A stretch of 64,000 bases of DNA from contig NZ_FNIF01000001.1 in NCBI RefSeq assembly GCF_900103825.1, forward strand, positions 372,001-436,000. The letters are read 5' to 3'. Within the stretch, counting starts at the first letter, position 1; every line of letters begins with the position of its first letter. The DNA is from Paenibacillus sp. yr247 (GTDB taxonomy: Bacteria; Bacillota; Bacilli; Paenibacillales; NBRC-103111). Made by a program: the position numbers and the translations under genes. Below are positions 35,401 through 41,945 of this stretch, in pieces. Under the pieces are notes generated by a model, which was not told where the DNA came from, searched no databases, and saw only the letters and a program-made list of their open reading frames with translations.

Positions 35401-36163
35401 GAACATTGCTGAACGAACAGAACAGCCGCTTGTCATCGATTTATACAAAAGGTACGCAGACATTCGGATGAACCTCTTGCCTTACATTTATGATCAAGCG
35501 ATTCGTACCAGCCGAACGGGGCTCCCTATGATGCGTGCCATGTCCCTTCAATTCCCTGCTGATCCGCATTGTACCGAAATGATTAGTGAGTACATGTTTG
35601 GAGAAAGCTTGCTGGTCGCTCCCGTTACGGAGGAAGGTCATGGTGCTAAGGAGATTTATTTCCCGGAAGGGTCATGGATATCTTTGTTCGACCAGGAAGA
35701 AGTTCAAGGTCCTTGCTTGATGAAAGTGGCCGCACCGTTGGAAACTATCCCTGTTTATCAGAGACAGGATAGTGTTATTGCGCTCAATCTCGCTGAGAAT
35801 TATTCGCTTGGCGATCATGTGGGCAATAGCGTAAATGGTTATGAGCATTTATGTTTCCGAGTTTATGTTGTGGGTGAGCTGGAGGCAGAGTTTGAAGATG
35901 ACCTAGGCAATCATGTGACCATTTCAGCAAAAAGAGTAGGCGGTCAGATCCGTCTGGACTGGTCAGGCAGTCTTAGTGTTAATCAACCAATTACTTTCGT
36001 TTTACATCAACCGAGTGGTGTATCCGTAGTTACGTGTTCAGAAACGGAACTATCACCAGTAGATGATGTAGAACATCTGCTTCCTGGTCATTATTTGAAT
36101 AGACATAAGAATCTACTTATAACTGTCCAGGAACCGGCAGGAAGTCTGGTGATAGCGCTGTGA
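32450..36163 (+). CDS. Large GH31 glycoside hydrolase with N-terminal helical domain
   Basis: A 1237-residue cytoplasmic enzyme (no signal peptide). From ATG 32450, behind TAGGAGG, residues 1-300 are helical, with GDTFYGGCERSDLTCLLALYYA resembling an alpha/alpha-toroid enzyme such as GH15. Residues about 315-435 look like an Ig-type beta domain, then the GH31 N-terminal beta domain, the barrel, and C-terminal beta domains. The GH31 nucleophile is Asp845 (GFKTDGGE) and the acid/base Asp911 (WAGDERS). KTDGGE resembles the KTDFGE of alpha-xylosidase YicI more than the DMNE of alpha-glucosidases. It should cleave the imported sugar; the linkage is not decided. GC-rich patch at about 33560-34060. 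Confidence 0.88.
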   Translation: MVQTIDSNQNVKYFLDEHTGQVTISGQLATFRDIAFLSYALIQRGEAERVLPVLRLMNSDQFKGKLALTDAALRIWAFGEYLKVTEDQDFKLEIEGIIEETALLLDSNWQKPQPHWLQHGNEGIYLSHLAMYFAAVQANIQNGVGERGVRLLKAIRELVFASFIKEGRVISELGDTAIHGDILTAAIPFGMLGIEDRILIEALYKLEETLVSKGVRFKAGDTFYGGCERSDLTCLLALYYAKKGDTVRAKELLAHVESFRKENAKLYEVDASTAKEPLLLAYWREHAGEPPVSTWGGVLLELAQAALISGDVRSESLHSVTLVHQPTGYDDPYVILPYERFPRHPEAGDSVLVRLLTQPFQASQVVTVQSAVNGIPAAEAVTAVMKVTDGGEKVWEAQLGPYLAGDEVSYAFALQSGSKSLSSATYRFQVLAWTALERVHELNSTTDGFVVELAYGAAGTRTAQLSFRADESGAIKLTFAADGERSLGAPAQRAALEVGRARLEAEVRGGKLALALRSTEGVLMEGFAAEGKPFIEALTDGSGSLHKLRLNLKTSPEHRWFGMGERFSHYEYSGHEVDQYVYNQYRDQGLKTYMPVPFAISSGGYAIFVDTALYSTFRFHTRLSDLVEVEADVSQANQQLVAYLFAEEPLAMVGQFTQLSGKPVLPPKWSFGPWMSSNNWDFQAEVLKQAELTAKYQIPSTVLVIEQWSDEATFYIFNDAQYTVKDGNLPFSYDEFQFPEWGRWPNPKGMVEELHEQGLKVLLWQIPIHKHMYGVAHGQRDQDEITLLEQGYCVKTANGEPYTLPYNWFKDCHILDFTNPEAVKWWFNKRRYLADEIGVDGFKTDGGEFVFGHDLQFYDGSTGREMRNLYPNLYVGSYYNFIQQYAKDGGITFSRAGYTGAQRYPMHWAGDERSTFQAFRSSMIAGLSSSMSGIAFWGWDLGGFHGDIPTAELFIRSTQMAAFCPVMQYHAETKGEFNQDRTPWNIAERTEQPLVIDLYKRYADIRMNLLPYIYDQAIRTSRTGLPMMRAMSLQFPADPHCTEMISEYMFGESLLVAPVTEEGHGAKEIYFPEGSWISLFDQEEVQGPCLMKVAAPLETIPVYQRQDSVIALNLAENYSLGDHVGNSVNGYEHLCFRVYVVGELEAEFEDDLGNHVTISAKRVGGQIRLDWSGSLSVNQPITFVLHQPSGVSVVTCSETELSPVDDVEHLLPGHYLNRHKNLLITVQEPAGSLVIAL

Positions 36164-36786
36164 TTTTGTTCGGGTTCCCTCACTGTGGAGATTACACAAA
36201 GTCGTACCTTACTTGGAGCAGCGGCTTACCCGCTCGTGTTAGGTTTCAATGTGTTGAACTGAGTCAAGCCCGATTATCTATGCGCGAGGTTTCCTCTGAA
36301 TTGTGGGAGCAAGCTCTTCAAGAGACCTGTCAATACGTCAAGCAGAAGCTGATGCCTGGAGAAGAATATGTGTTTATCGGCCACTGCTGGGGCAGCTTGC
36401 TTGCTTTTGAGGCCAGTCATCGCTTGAAAGCAGAAGGAATCGCTGAGCCACGGCACTTATTTCTATCTGGCTGCAGTGCCCCTCATCTTATTCGGCCTCG
36501 CGGTGTATCGAATGGCATGCAGGGGGATGTGTCCGCGATAGGCTGCCAGCCTGTGGAGGAATATCGTGGTCCATTTAATCGAGAGCAGCTTCGTGCTAGA
36601 TTCAGTGTTTTTACAGGTAAGAAGGATGAACATGCGCTCGTTGATTATTTGGCGGAGTGGAGTCGTTATACGGCGAAAATATGCGATGTGCACGTTTGTG
36701 AAGGCGATCATCGCTACTGGCAATCGGATTCAAACAAATGGCTGCAGCTCGCACAGACGATTGTGGAAAGGGAATATCTGATTTAA
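36160..36786 (+). CDS. Type II thioesterase-like alpha/beta hydrolase with Cys nucleophile
   Basis: A 208-residue protein with the pattern of GrsT/TEII thioesterases: N-terminal LFGFPHCGDYTKSYLTWS, the nucleophile elbow IGHCWGS (Cys76 in place of the usual Ser), and a C-terminal EGDHRYW with the catalytic His. It is about 30 residues shorter than typical members, mostly in the lid region. The GTG start overlaps the TGA of the GH31 gene by four bases, so it is translationally coupled to it. No peptide- or polyketide-synthase genes are near. Its role in a sugar operon is unknown; it could be an acyl/ester hydrolase acting on a modified sugar. Confidence 0.72.
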   Translation: MILFGFPHCGDYTKSYLTWSSGLPARVRFQCVELSQARLSMREVSSELWEQALQETCQYVKQKLMPGEEYVFIGHCWGSLLAFEASHRLKAEGIAEPRHLFLSGCSAPHLIRPRGVSNGMQGDVSAIGCQPVEEYRGPFNREQLRARFSVFTGKKDEHALVDYLAEWSRYTAKICDVHVCEGDHRYWQSDSNKWLQLAQTIVEREYLI

Positions 36787-36792
36787 CCATAC

Positions 36793-36829
36793 GGCGGTCA
36801 CGATTGATTGAATAGGATTCGTGGCCGCC
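36793..36829 (+). terminator. Inverted repeat at the end of the sugar operon
   Basis: GGCGGTCACGA (36793-36803) pairs with TCGTGGCCGCC (36819-36829) with one G-U pair. There is no T tract after it, so it is a poor canonical terminator, though it is in the right place. Confidence 0.4.
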
Positions 36830-36838
36830 CAAAATTGA

Positions 36839-37162
36839 ATGGGGATGCTTGGAGCAGCGCATGCACGGCGAGGAATAACTGTTGTTGGAGCTTCTAAGTC
36901 ATTCATGTTTAGCAAACAAATTTCGGTAAAATTTGAAGCCTGGGTCCGTATGAAGAATACGACGCCGACGACGGCAAGAGCCGAAATTCAAAACTATGGC
37001 GGATCAGCCATTTATGCGAACATCAGTAACAACGGTGTTTGGAAATATATCAGCGTAAGTGATATTATGGTGACCAATGGCCAGATCGATGTTGGATTTT
37101 ACGTGGATTCACCTGGTGGAACTACGCTTCACATTGATGATGCGCGCGTAACCAAACAATAA
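36839..37162 (+). CDS. Carbohydrate-binding-module-like fragment
   Basis: A 107-residue frame whose product from about residue 28 (SVKFEAWVRM, ARAEIQNYGG, GVWKYISVSD, GFYVDSPGGTTLHIDDARV) matches the second half of a jelly-roll carbohydrate-binding domain (CBM4/9/22 style). A stop codon directly precedes the ATG, no ribosome binding site is visible, and there is no signal peptide, although such modules act outside the cell. It is probably the tail of a lost extracellular glycosidase. It could be listed as a pseudogene; whether it is expressed is unclear. Confidence 0.4.
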   Translation: MGMLGAAHARRGITVVGASKSFMFSKQISVKFEAWVRMKNTTPTTARAEIQNYGGSAIYANISNNGVWKYISVSDIMVTNGQIDVGFYVDSPGGTTLHIDDARVTKQ

Positions 37163-37166
37163 ACAA

Positions 37167-37208
37167 AACAACCAGCTCCCCCGAGAATGGGGGGCTGGTT
37201 GTTTGTTT
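37167..37208. terminator. Bidirectional terminator between convergent units
   Basis: AACAACCAGC (37167-37176) with CCCCC pairs with GGGGG plus GCTGGTTGTT (to 37204). On the plus strand GTTTGTTT follows; on the minus strand the stem is followed by TTTTGTTT. It serves the fragment at 36839 and the minus-strand fusion gene. Confidence 0.75.
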
Positions 37209-37240
37209 ATTCGTAATGATCATCTATCATGTTGGACGAA

Positions 37241-38560
37241 TTATACATGTTGAAGTGCTTGCTGAACTTCTTGCACAATGGATAAAGCCGCGGTGCGGGC
37301 ACTTGAGAAAGCACGCTCTGCAAGCTCTCCCTTACCTGTACAGCCGTCTCCGCAGAAGTAGAAAGGAACGTTTTCCACGCGTATCGGTAGCAGATTATTG
37401 GAAGCAATGTTTTTCACGCTGGAAACCATCGCTTTCTTGGAAACACGTTTCACGGCTGTGACATCGCGCCAGCCTGGATAATGTTTATCAAATAAAGCTT
37501 CCATTTGGAGGTTCTTCTCTTCCAGGTACGCTTTGCGCTGCTCCTCGTTATCGAAGCGGTCGCTTAAGTATGCGATACCTTGCAGCAGCTGACCGCCTTC
37601 TGGTACTAGTGTGTGATCCGTCGCTGAAACATCGCTAATGAATAGCTTGTTATCCATGTCGCTGATGTAGCTGAAAGGTCTCGCAACAACACGGCTTAAC
37701 CCAACATCATACACCATGACTTCAGTTGCAGTATTGGATTCATATTGAGCAAGGAAAGGTTCCCAAGCTGTACCCTTCAACAGTTTAACTACTTGCTGAA
37801 CGGGCATCGCGAAGATGACTTTATCAAATGAGGTTTCACGGTTCTTGGTTTGGAGAATGAACTTACGATCCGCATATCGGAGGCTTTCAACGCCTTCTTG
37901 AATGGCAATTTCCCATTTGCCGGACGTTGTCAGCTTTTGCTTCAGTTGATTCGTAATGACGGCCCAGCTTCCCAATATATAATTGACTGGCTTCGAGGAA
38001 AGGAACAAGTTGTGATAGTACTCGCTGATTACCGCTCCGGAGACGTTGCGAGCATCCTCAGGCGTAATGAAGAAGTTGGAGCAAACCAGATGCTCCCATA
38101 ATTCTTTAACATCTTCATCCGCATTGGATTCTGCCAAATAATCTGCAAGCGTTGCGTAGTTTTTTAAGTTGTGAATATTCGCGATAATGGCTGTGATTTC
38201 ACCGACGAACCTTACCTTTTGCATCGTGCTGAGCAGATCGGTTTTTAAGAGGTTAATAGCATCAAGCGGTGCTGCTGTTAGTTGATTATGCTTCGCATAA
38301 AAAACTTTGCGTTTATCTACTTGCTTAGAAGAAAAAGATAGTCCAAGCTCTCGCTCCATGTTTGTTATTGTATGACGATCAATCCCATAGATGGCATGTG
38401 CACCATAGTTGAGTGTGAATCCTGCTTTTTCATAAGTAAAAGCACGCCCGCCAAGCTGCGGACTCCGCTCGAAAAGAATGCCTTCAACATGCGGGTTCTC
38501 AGATAAATAGGCGGCCGCTGTTAATCCTGCAAGACCTCCGCCAATAATTGCTACTTTCAT
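37241..38560 (-). CDS. FAD-dependent oxidoreductase, possible separate product by internal start
   Basis: The 439-residue product from the internal ATG at 38560. It has the dinucleotide-binding GGGLAGL loop, FERSPQLGGRAFTY after the first Rossmann unit, and GDGCTGKGELAERAFSSA, where the FAD ribityl-binding segment lies. This is the layout of NAD(P)/FAD-dependent amine oxidases and carotenoid desaturase relatives. The substrate is unknown. It has its own perfect Shine-Dalgarno sequence, which argues that free oxidoreductase is produced whether or not the fusion is also made. Confidence 0.6.
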   Translation of the reverse strand: MKVAIIGGGLAGLTAAAYLSENPHVEGILFERSPQLGGRAFTYEKAGFTLNYGAHAIYGIDRHTITNMERELGLSFSSKQVDKRKVFYAKHNQLTAAPLDAINLLKTDLLSTMQKVRFVGEITAIIANIHNLKNYATLADYLAESNADEDVKELWEHLVCSNFFITPEDARNVSGAVISEYYHNLFLSSKPVNYILGSWAVITNQLKQKLTTSGKWEIAIQEGVESLRYADRKFILQTKNRETSFDKVIFAMPVQQVVKLLKGTAWEPFLAQYESNTATEVMVYDVGLSRVVARPFSYISDMDNKLFISDVSATDHTLVPEGGQLLQGIAYLSDRFDNEEQRKAYLEEKNLQMEALFDKHYPGWRDVTAVKRVSKKAMVSSVKNIASNNLLPIRVENVPFYFCGDGCTGKGELAERAFSSARTAALSIVQEVQQALQHV

Positions 38561-39163
38561 TTTGTTTTCCTCCTTGGGGACTGTTTCTACCTGCAGACGG
38601 GCATAAGGCTCTTGGGAGCGAATACCCACCCAAATCCAGGCTAAGTTATTTTTCATCATGGAGAGTAAATCGGCATCATCTTGGTTGCACCAAGTACGGA
38701 TTGTTCCCGTATACATGCAAACGAGCAGTTCAATTTTTCTAGGTTCTGGAAGCCAATGTAATAAGCTTTCAGATAGTATGTTTAGTTGCTGCATTTCTTC
38801 CGTTTTTACGGTTTCATTTTGCAAAGATAAAGCTTGTAAGCTGCGGATTAGCCGTGGTGATAAATGAATGTTAGACGCTAAGTCTAAGAATAAGCGATTA
38901 ATATGTCCTTCAAGGGATTGGACCTTGGAAGGAGGCTGCTTCACCCATTCTTGAATCAATTGGCTTTGTTTGCTATAAAGGGCTGAGATGATGGCATCTT
39001 TGCTCTTAAAATAATGATAAAAAGTTCCCTTAGATGTTCTTGTCGCTGCGATGATATCGTCTACGGACACATTCTCATAGCCTTTTTCCATAAACATCGT
39101 TAATGCGATTTCCATCATCACATCACGCTTTTTGCGGGTGGTGGCTCTCATGAATTGACTCAT
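37241..39163 (-). CDS. In-frame TetR regulator - FAD oxidoreductase fusion
   Basis: A single 640-residue open frame. Residues 1-200 are a TetR-family regulator with the helix-turn-helix GYENVSVDDIIAATRTSKGTFYHYF. After the linker VETVPKEENK, residues 202-640 are a complete FAD-dependent amine-oxidase/phytoene-desaturase-like protein beginning MKVAIIGGGLAGLTAAAYL and ending with FYFCGDGC and a C-terminal helix. The start is ATG 39163 behind GGAGTG; another ATG lies at 39208. An AAGGAGG site and ATG sit exactly at the junction, so the oxidoreductase may also be made separately. A sequencing error removing a stop cannot be excluded. Confidence 0.7.
   Translation of the reverse strand: MSQFMRATTRKKRDVMMEIALTMFMEKGYENVSVDDIIAATRTSKGTFYHYFKSKDAIISALYSKQSQLIQEWVKQPPSKVQSLEGHINRLFLDLASNIHLSPRLIRSLQALSLQNETVKTEEMQQLNILSESLLHWLPEPRKIELLVCMYTGTIRTWCNQDDADLLSMMKNNLAWIWVGIRSQEPYARLQVETVPKEENKMKVAIIGGGLAGLTAAAYLSENPHVEGILFERSPQLGGRAFTYEKAGFTLNYGAHAIYGIDRHTITNMERELGLSFSSKQVDKRKVFYAKHNQLTAAPLDAINLLKTDLLSTMQKVRFVGEITAIIANIHNLKNYATLADYLAESNADEDVKELWEHLVCSNFFITPEDARNVSGAVISEYYHNLFLSSKPVNYILGSWAVITNQLKQKLTTSGKWEIAIQEGVESLRYADRKFILQTKNRETSFDKVIFAMPVQQVVKLLKGTAWEPFLAQYESNTATEVMVYDVGLSRVVARPFSYISDMDNKLFISDVSATDHTLVPEGGQLLQGIAYLSDRFDNEEQRKAYLEEKNLQMEALFDKHYPGWRDVTAVKRVSKKAMVSSVKNIASNNLLPIRVENVPFYFCGDGCTGKGELAERAFSSARTAALSIVQEVQQALQHV
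38558..38575 (-). promoter_or_regulatory. Internal ribosome binding site and start codon at the TetR-FAD junction
   Basis: On the minus strand AAGGAGG (38575-38569) lies eight bases before ATG (38560-38558). This is the best-matching Shine-Dalgarno sequence in the area although no stop codon precedes it in the TetR frame. Confidence 0.75.
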
Positions 39164-39354
39164 CCGCACACTCCGTTTCAACCATCGATTTATTCCTATT
39201 ATATGCAATAATAGACTCGCAGTCTACAAATGAATTTGTCGATGTATTAACAAGTGCGGAGGAAAAAATAATCTAAATGATTGTTTCCCGTGTGATGTCG
39301 TTACTCAAGGTCTATACTTTAGATTAGAACCACACGAGAGGATGAAATTAAGAC

Positions 39355-40416
39355 TTGATTAAAGCAGATCTAGGATGGAATTCTTTTTTTGAAAAAGCAT
39401 TTGAACCTTACCTTAATGAAGGATACAGAACTGGACGAGTGTCCTTGGAACATAAACATATGTATCGCGTGCAGACGGAAGCAGGAGAAGCATTGGCTGA
39501 GGTTTCGGGTAAAATGCGTCACCTAGCTCTGCGTCGAGAGGACTATCCCGCCGTAGGAGATTGGGTCGTTCTATCCATACGGGAAGAGGAGCAGCGAGCA
39601 ACGATCCATGCTGTACTTCCGCGTAAAAGTAAGTTTTCCCGTAAAGTAGCTGGTCAAGTCACCGAAGAGCAAATTGTTGCCACGAATGTCGACACGGTGT
39701 TTCTGGTTAACGCGCTTAATCTGGACTTTAATGTTCGGCGAATCGAACGTTATCTTGTGCTGGCCTGGGAGAGCGGGGCAAATCCAGTTATTGTTCTAAG
39801 CAAAGCGGATCTATGTGACGATCCGGAAGCTCTGGCAGCAGAAGTCGCGGCTGTTGCAGTTGGAGTGCCCATTCATATTATTAGCTCAGCCGCTAATCGT
39901 GGACTAGAAGAACTTGCAGCTTATATTTCTCAAGGCCAAACGGTTGCCTTGCTGGGATCGTCGGGTGTTGGTAAATCAACCTTGGTGAATCACATTTATG
40001 GGATGGATATTCTAGACACAGGGGATATTCGAGAAGGTGATGACAGAGGGAAGCACACAACTACGCATCGTGAGCTCATCACGTTACCCGGAGGAGGCAT
40101 TTTGATTGACACGCCTGGTATGCGTGAACTTCAGCTGTGGGATGCGTCAGAGGGGTTAAGCACGTCTTTTCAAGATATCGAAGAGCTCGCAAAGATGTGC
40201 TTTTTTCAAGATTGTAAGCATGGAGATGAACCTAAATGCGCTGTGAAAGGCGCTCTTGACGAGAGGGTTTTGGCCCTTGATCGCTTTCAAAGTTATGTGA
40301 AATTACAGAAGGAGCTTGCCTATTTGGCGCGCAAGGAAGATAAAGGACTTCAAGCTGCTGAGAAAGCGAAATGGAAGAAGATTCACCAAGCTCTGAAAAG
40401 CCAGCATAATCGTTAA
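39355..40416 (+). CDS. RsgA/YjeQ-type ribosome-associated GTPase
   Basis: A 353-residue circularly permuted GTPase: G4 (LSKADL) comes before G1 (GSSGVGKSTL) and G3 (DTPGMREL). An OB-fold domain precedes it and a zinc-binding knuckle follows (CFFQDCKHGDEPKCAV). RsgA helps mature the 30S subunit. The canonical bacillal rsgA (about 295 residues) is usually near prkC/rpmB; this longer form with its own surroundings looks like a second RsgA-type gene, though its partner is outside the window. Start is TTG at 39355, behind GAGAGG. Confidence 0.88.
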   Translation: MIKADLGWNSFFEKAFEPYLNEGYRTGRVSLEHKHMYRVQTEAGEALAEVSGKMRHLALRREDYPAVGDWVVLSIREEEQRATIHAVLPRKSKFSRKVAGQVTEEQIVATNVDTVFLVNALNLDFNVRRIERYLVLAWESGANPVIVLSKADLCDDPEALAAEVAAVAVGVPIHIISSAANRGLEELAAYISQGQTVALLGSSGVGKSTLVNHIYGMDILDTGDIREGDDRGKHTTTHRELITLPGGGILIDTPGMRELQLWDASEGLSTSFQDIEELAKMCFFQDCKHGDEPKCAVKGALDERVLALDRFQSYVKLQKELAYLARKEDKGLQAAEKAKWKKIHQALKSQHNR

Positions 40417-40584
40417 TCCAATCGCAATGAGATGAGCAGATGTCGATGATGAGAATTTATACTTAGCTGTTCCTACAGGCGGTATGGATGCAGAACAGAT
40501 GAGGGCATTTTTACTTTCCTTTTGCGGGACTTCTAGCCTTATCGCTACTGCCATATTATTAATAGAATAATCTTATTTCTTCTT

Positions 40585-40621
40585 GAAACATCTTACAGAA
40601 ACTGAGATGTTTCTTTTTTTT
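40585..40621 (+). terminator. Rho-independent terminator
   Basis: GAAACATCT (40585-40593) with AGATGTTTC (40605-40613), then T8. It lies in a 308-base gap between the GTPase gene and the HIT gene. The gap also holds the palindrome CCATTTAAATGG (40631-40642) and the HIT promoter region; I see no gene in it. Confidence 0.85.
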
Positions 40622-40652
40622 GCAAATGTTCCATTTAAATGGAGCAATTAGA

Positions 40653-40702
40653 TTGGATTTTTTTATTTGTTTCCGATAAAATTAAAAGTAGAAGTTTTAT
40701 CG
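40653..40702 (+). promoter_or_regulatory. Putative promoter with inverted repeat upstream of the HIT gene
   Basis: TTGGAT (40653-40658) and TAAAAT (40677-40682) are 18 bases apart. CGATAAAA (40674-40681) and TTTTATCG (40695-40702) are perfect inverted copies spanning the -10 box and the start region, so this may be an operator or a leader hairpin before the ribosome binding site. Confidence 0.4.
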
Positions 40703-40724
40703 AAAGCGGGGGACAAGTTCAAAC

Positions 40725-41075
40725 ATGAGTGATTGTATTTTTTGTAAAATTATCGAGGGGGAACTTCCCTCGAAGAAAGTGTATGAAGATAGCGAGATTT
40801 TAGCTTTTCACGATATTCAGCCAGCCGCGCCTATTCATGTCCTCATTATCCCAAAGAAACACATTGCTTCTCTAGCTGTTGCGGGAGCGGAAGATTGGAA
40901 TATCATTGGGCAGATGCAGCGTGCAGCTTCGCAAATTGCTAGAGAACTAGAGGTTGTAGAATCAGGTTATCGCGTTATAACAAATATCGGTGCTAACGCT
41001 GGACAAATTGTGCATCATCTCCACTATCACCTTATGGCTGGGGCGCGATTATCGCCTTTAGGGGTACACAATTAA
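40725..41075 (+). CDS. HIT-family nucleotide-binding hydrolase (Hint type)
   Basis: A 116-residue histidine-triad protein. FCKIIEGELPSKKVYEDS at the N-terminus and the triad HHLHYHLMAG near the C-terminus are the family signatures; the second residue of the catalytic motif differs from the common HLHLHLLGG. Hint proteins hydrolyse phosphoramidate bonds of purine nucleotides such as AMP-lysine. It precedes rpsU, which has its own strong promoter. Confidence 0.92.
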   Translation: MSDCIFCKIIEGELPSKKVYEDSEILAFHDIQPAAPIHVLIIPKKHIASLAVAGAEDWNIIGQMQRAASQIARELEVVESGYRVITNIGANAGQIVHHLHYHLMAGARLSPLGVHN

Positions 41076-41105
41076 TCTTCACTTTTAGGAAACGTAAGGA
41101 TTCGA

Positions 41106-41134
41106 TTGACACCCTAATTACTATCACCTATAAT
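41106..41134 (+). promoter_or_regulatory. Perfect consensus sigma-A promoter of rpsU
   Basis: TTGACA (41106-41111) and TATAAT (41129-41134) with exactly 17 bases between. This is a twelve of twelve match. It predicts a start near 41141 and a leader of about 50 bases before rpsU. Confidence 0.92.
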
Positions 41135-41189
41135 GAGATTTGATGAACCGTTTTATCTTAGATGGTCTGTTCGGAGGGAGGGAAAACTG

Positions 41190-41363
41190 TTGTCAGAAAC
41201 TCGAGTTCGTAAGAACGAAACTATAGATGCTGCACTTCGTCGCTTTAAGCGTTCCATCGCTAAGGATGGCATTCTAGCAGAAGTTAAAAAACGTAAACAT
41301 TATGACAAGCCTAGCGTTAAGCGTAAGCTTAAATCTGAGGCTGCTCGGAAGAGAAAGTTCTAG
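41190..41363 (+). CDS. rpsU: 30S ribosomal protein S21
   Basis: A 57-residue basic protein ([43 protein letters not shown]) that matches S21 end to end. The start is TTG 41190, behind GGAGGGAGG; the frame is open upstream to 41133 but S21 proteins begin at MSE-x-RVRKNE. S21 assists initiation on the 30S subunit. yqeY follows after eight bases. Confidence 0.96.
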   Translation: MSETRVRKNETIDAALRRFKRSIAKDGILAEVKKRKHYDKPSVKRKLKSEAARKRKF

Positions 41364-41371
41364 GAGGCAAC

Positions 41372-41815
41372 ATGAGCTTAAGCGATCGATTGAACGAAGA
41401 TATGAAGCAAGCGATGAAGAGTCAGGACAAGTTCAAACTCTCTGTAATTCGAATGGTCAGATCAACGATTAAGAATTCAGAGATTGATCTGAAAAGAGCC
41501 TTAGATGACAATGAAGTGCTTGACGTTCTAACTCGTGAAATCAAACAGCGTAAGGATTCCCTCCAAGAATTTACAAAGGCGGGCAGAGAAGATCTGGCCG
41601 ACAACCTGAGGGCGGAACTTGTTATTTTAGCTGAGTACATGCCGCAACAGCTTTCTGAGGAAGAAGTGAAAGCCATTGTACAGCAGACCATCCAGCAAAT
41701 TGGTGCTTCTTCCAAAGCGGATATGGGCAAAGTGATGACGGCATTGATGCCTCAGGTCAAAGGACGCGCTGATGGTAAGCTTATTAATCAGTTAGTCCAA
41801 CAATTATTAGGTTAA
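41372..41815 (+). CDS. yqeY: GatB/YqeY domain-containing protein
   Basis: A 147-residue helical protein with the YqeY layout: LNEDMKQAMKSQDKFKLSVIRMV, IKNSEIDLKR, ILAEYMPQQLSEEE, and a C-terminal GKVMTALMPQVKGRADG, related to the tail domain of GatB. In many bacteria it lies beside rpsU or dnaG. Probably interacts with tRNA, but its exact job is unsettled. Confidence 0.93.
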   Translation: MSLSDRLNEDMKQAMKSQDKFKLSVIRMVRSTIKNSEIDLKRALDDNEVLDVLTREIKQRKDSLQEFTKAGREDLADNLRAELVILAEYMPQQLSEEEVKAIVQQTIQQIGASSKADMGKVMTALMPQVKGRADGKLINQLVQQLLG

Positions 41816-41834
41816 TACTAAATATGTTTGACAG

Positions 41835-41867
41835 GACCGAGCGGATGATAATCCTCTCGGTCTTTTA
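41835..41867 (+). terminator. Rho-independent terminator after yqeY
   Basis: GACCGAG-c-GGAT (41835-41846) pairs with ATCC-t-CTCGGTC (41851-41862), then TTTTATTT. It closes rpsU-yqeY. Confidence 0.85.
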
Positions 41868-41945
41868 TTTTTTTTCAAAACGAAACAGTTTGTGTGTTGA
41901 AACGTACATAGTAGTGATAAGGAAGATTCAGGGAAGGAGTGAAAG

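Noticed and set aside
40303..40554. Minus-strand 83-codon frame between the GTPase and HIT genes
   Set aside because: It overlaps the end of the GTPase gene and has no ribosome binding site or family features.
41133..41189. Nineteen-residue N-terminal extension of S21
   Set aside because: It would begin around the -10 box of the rpsU promoter, upstream of the expected transcription start; S21 starts at TTG 41190.
41898..41903. TGAAAC before nfeD-floA as the -35 box of a sigma-W promoter
   Set aside because: The Bacillus floA operon is sigma-W dependent, but no CGTA-type -10 box lies 16-17 bases downstream here.
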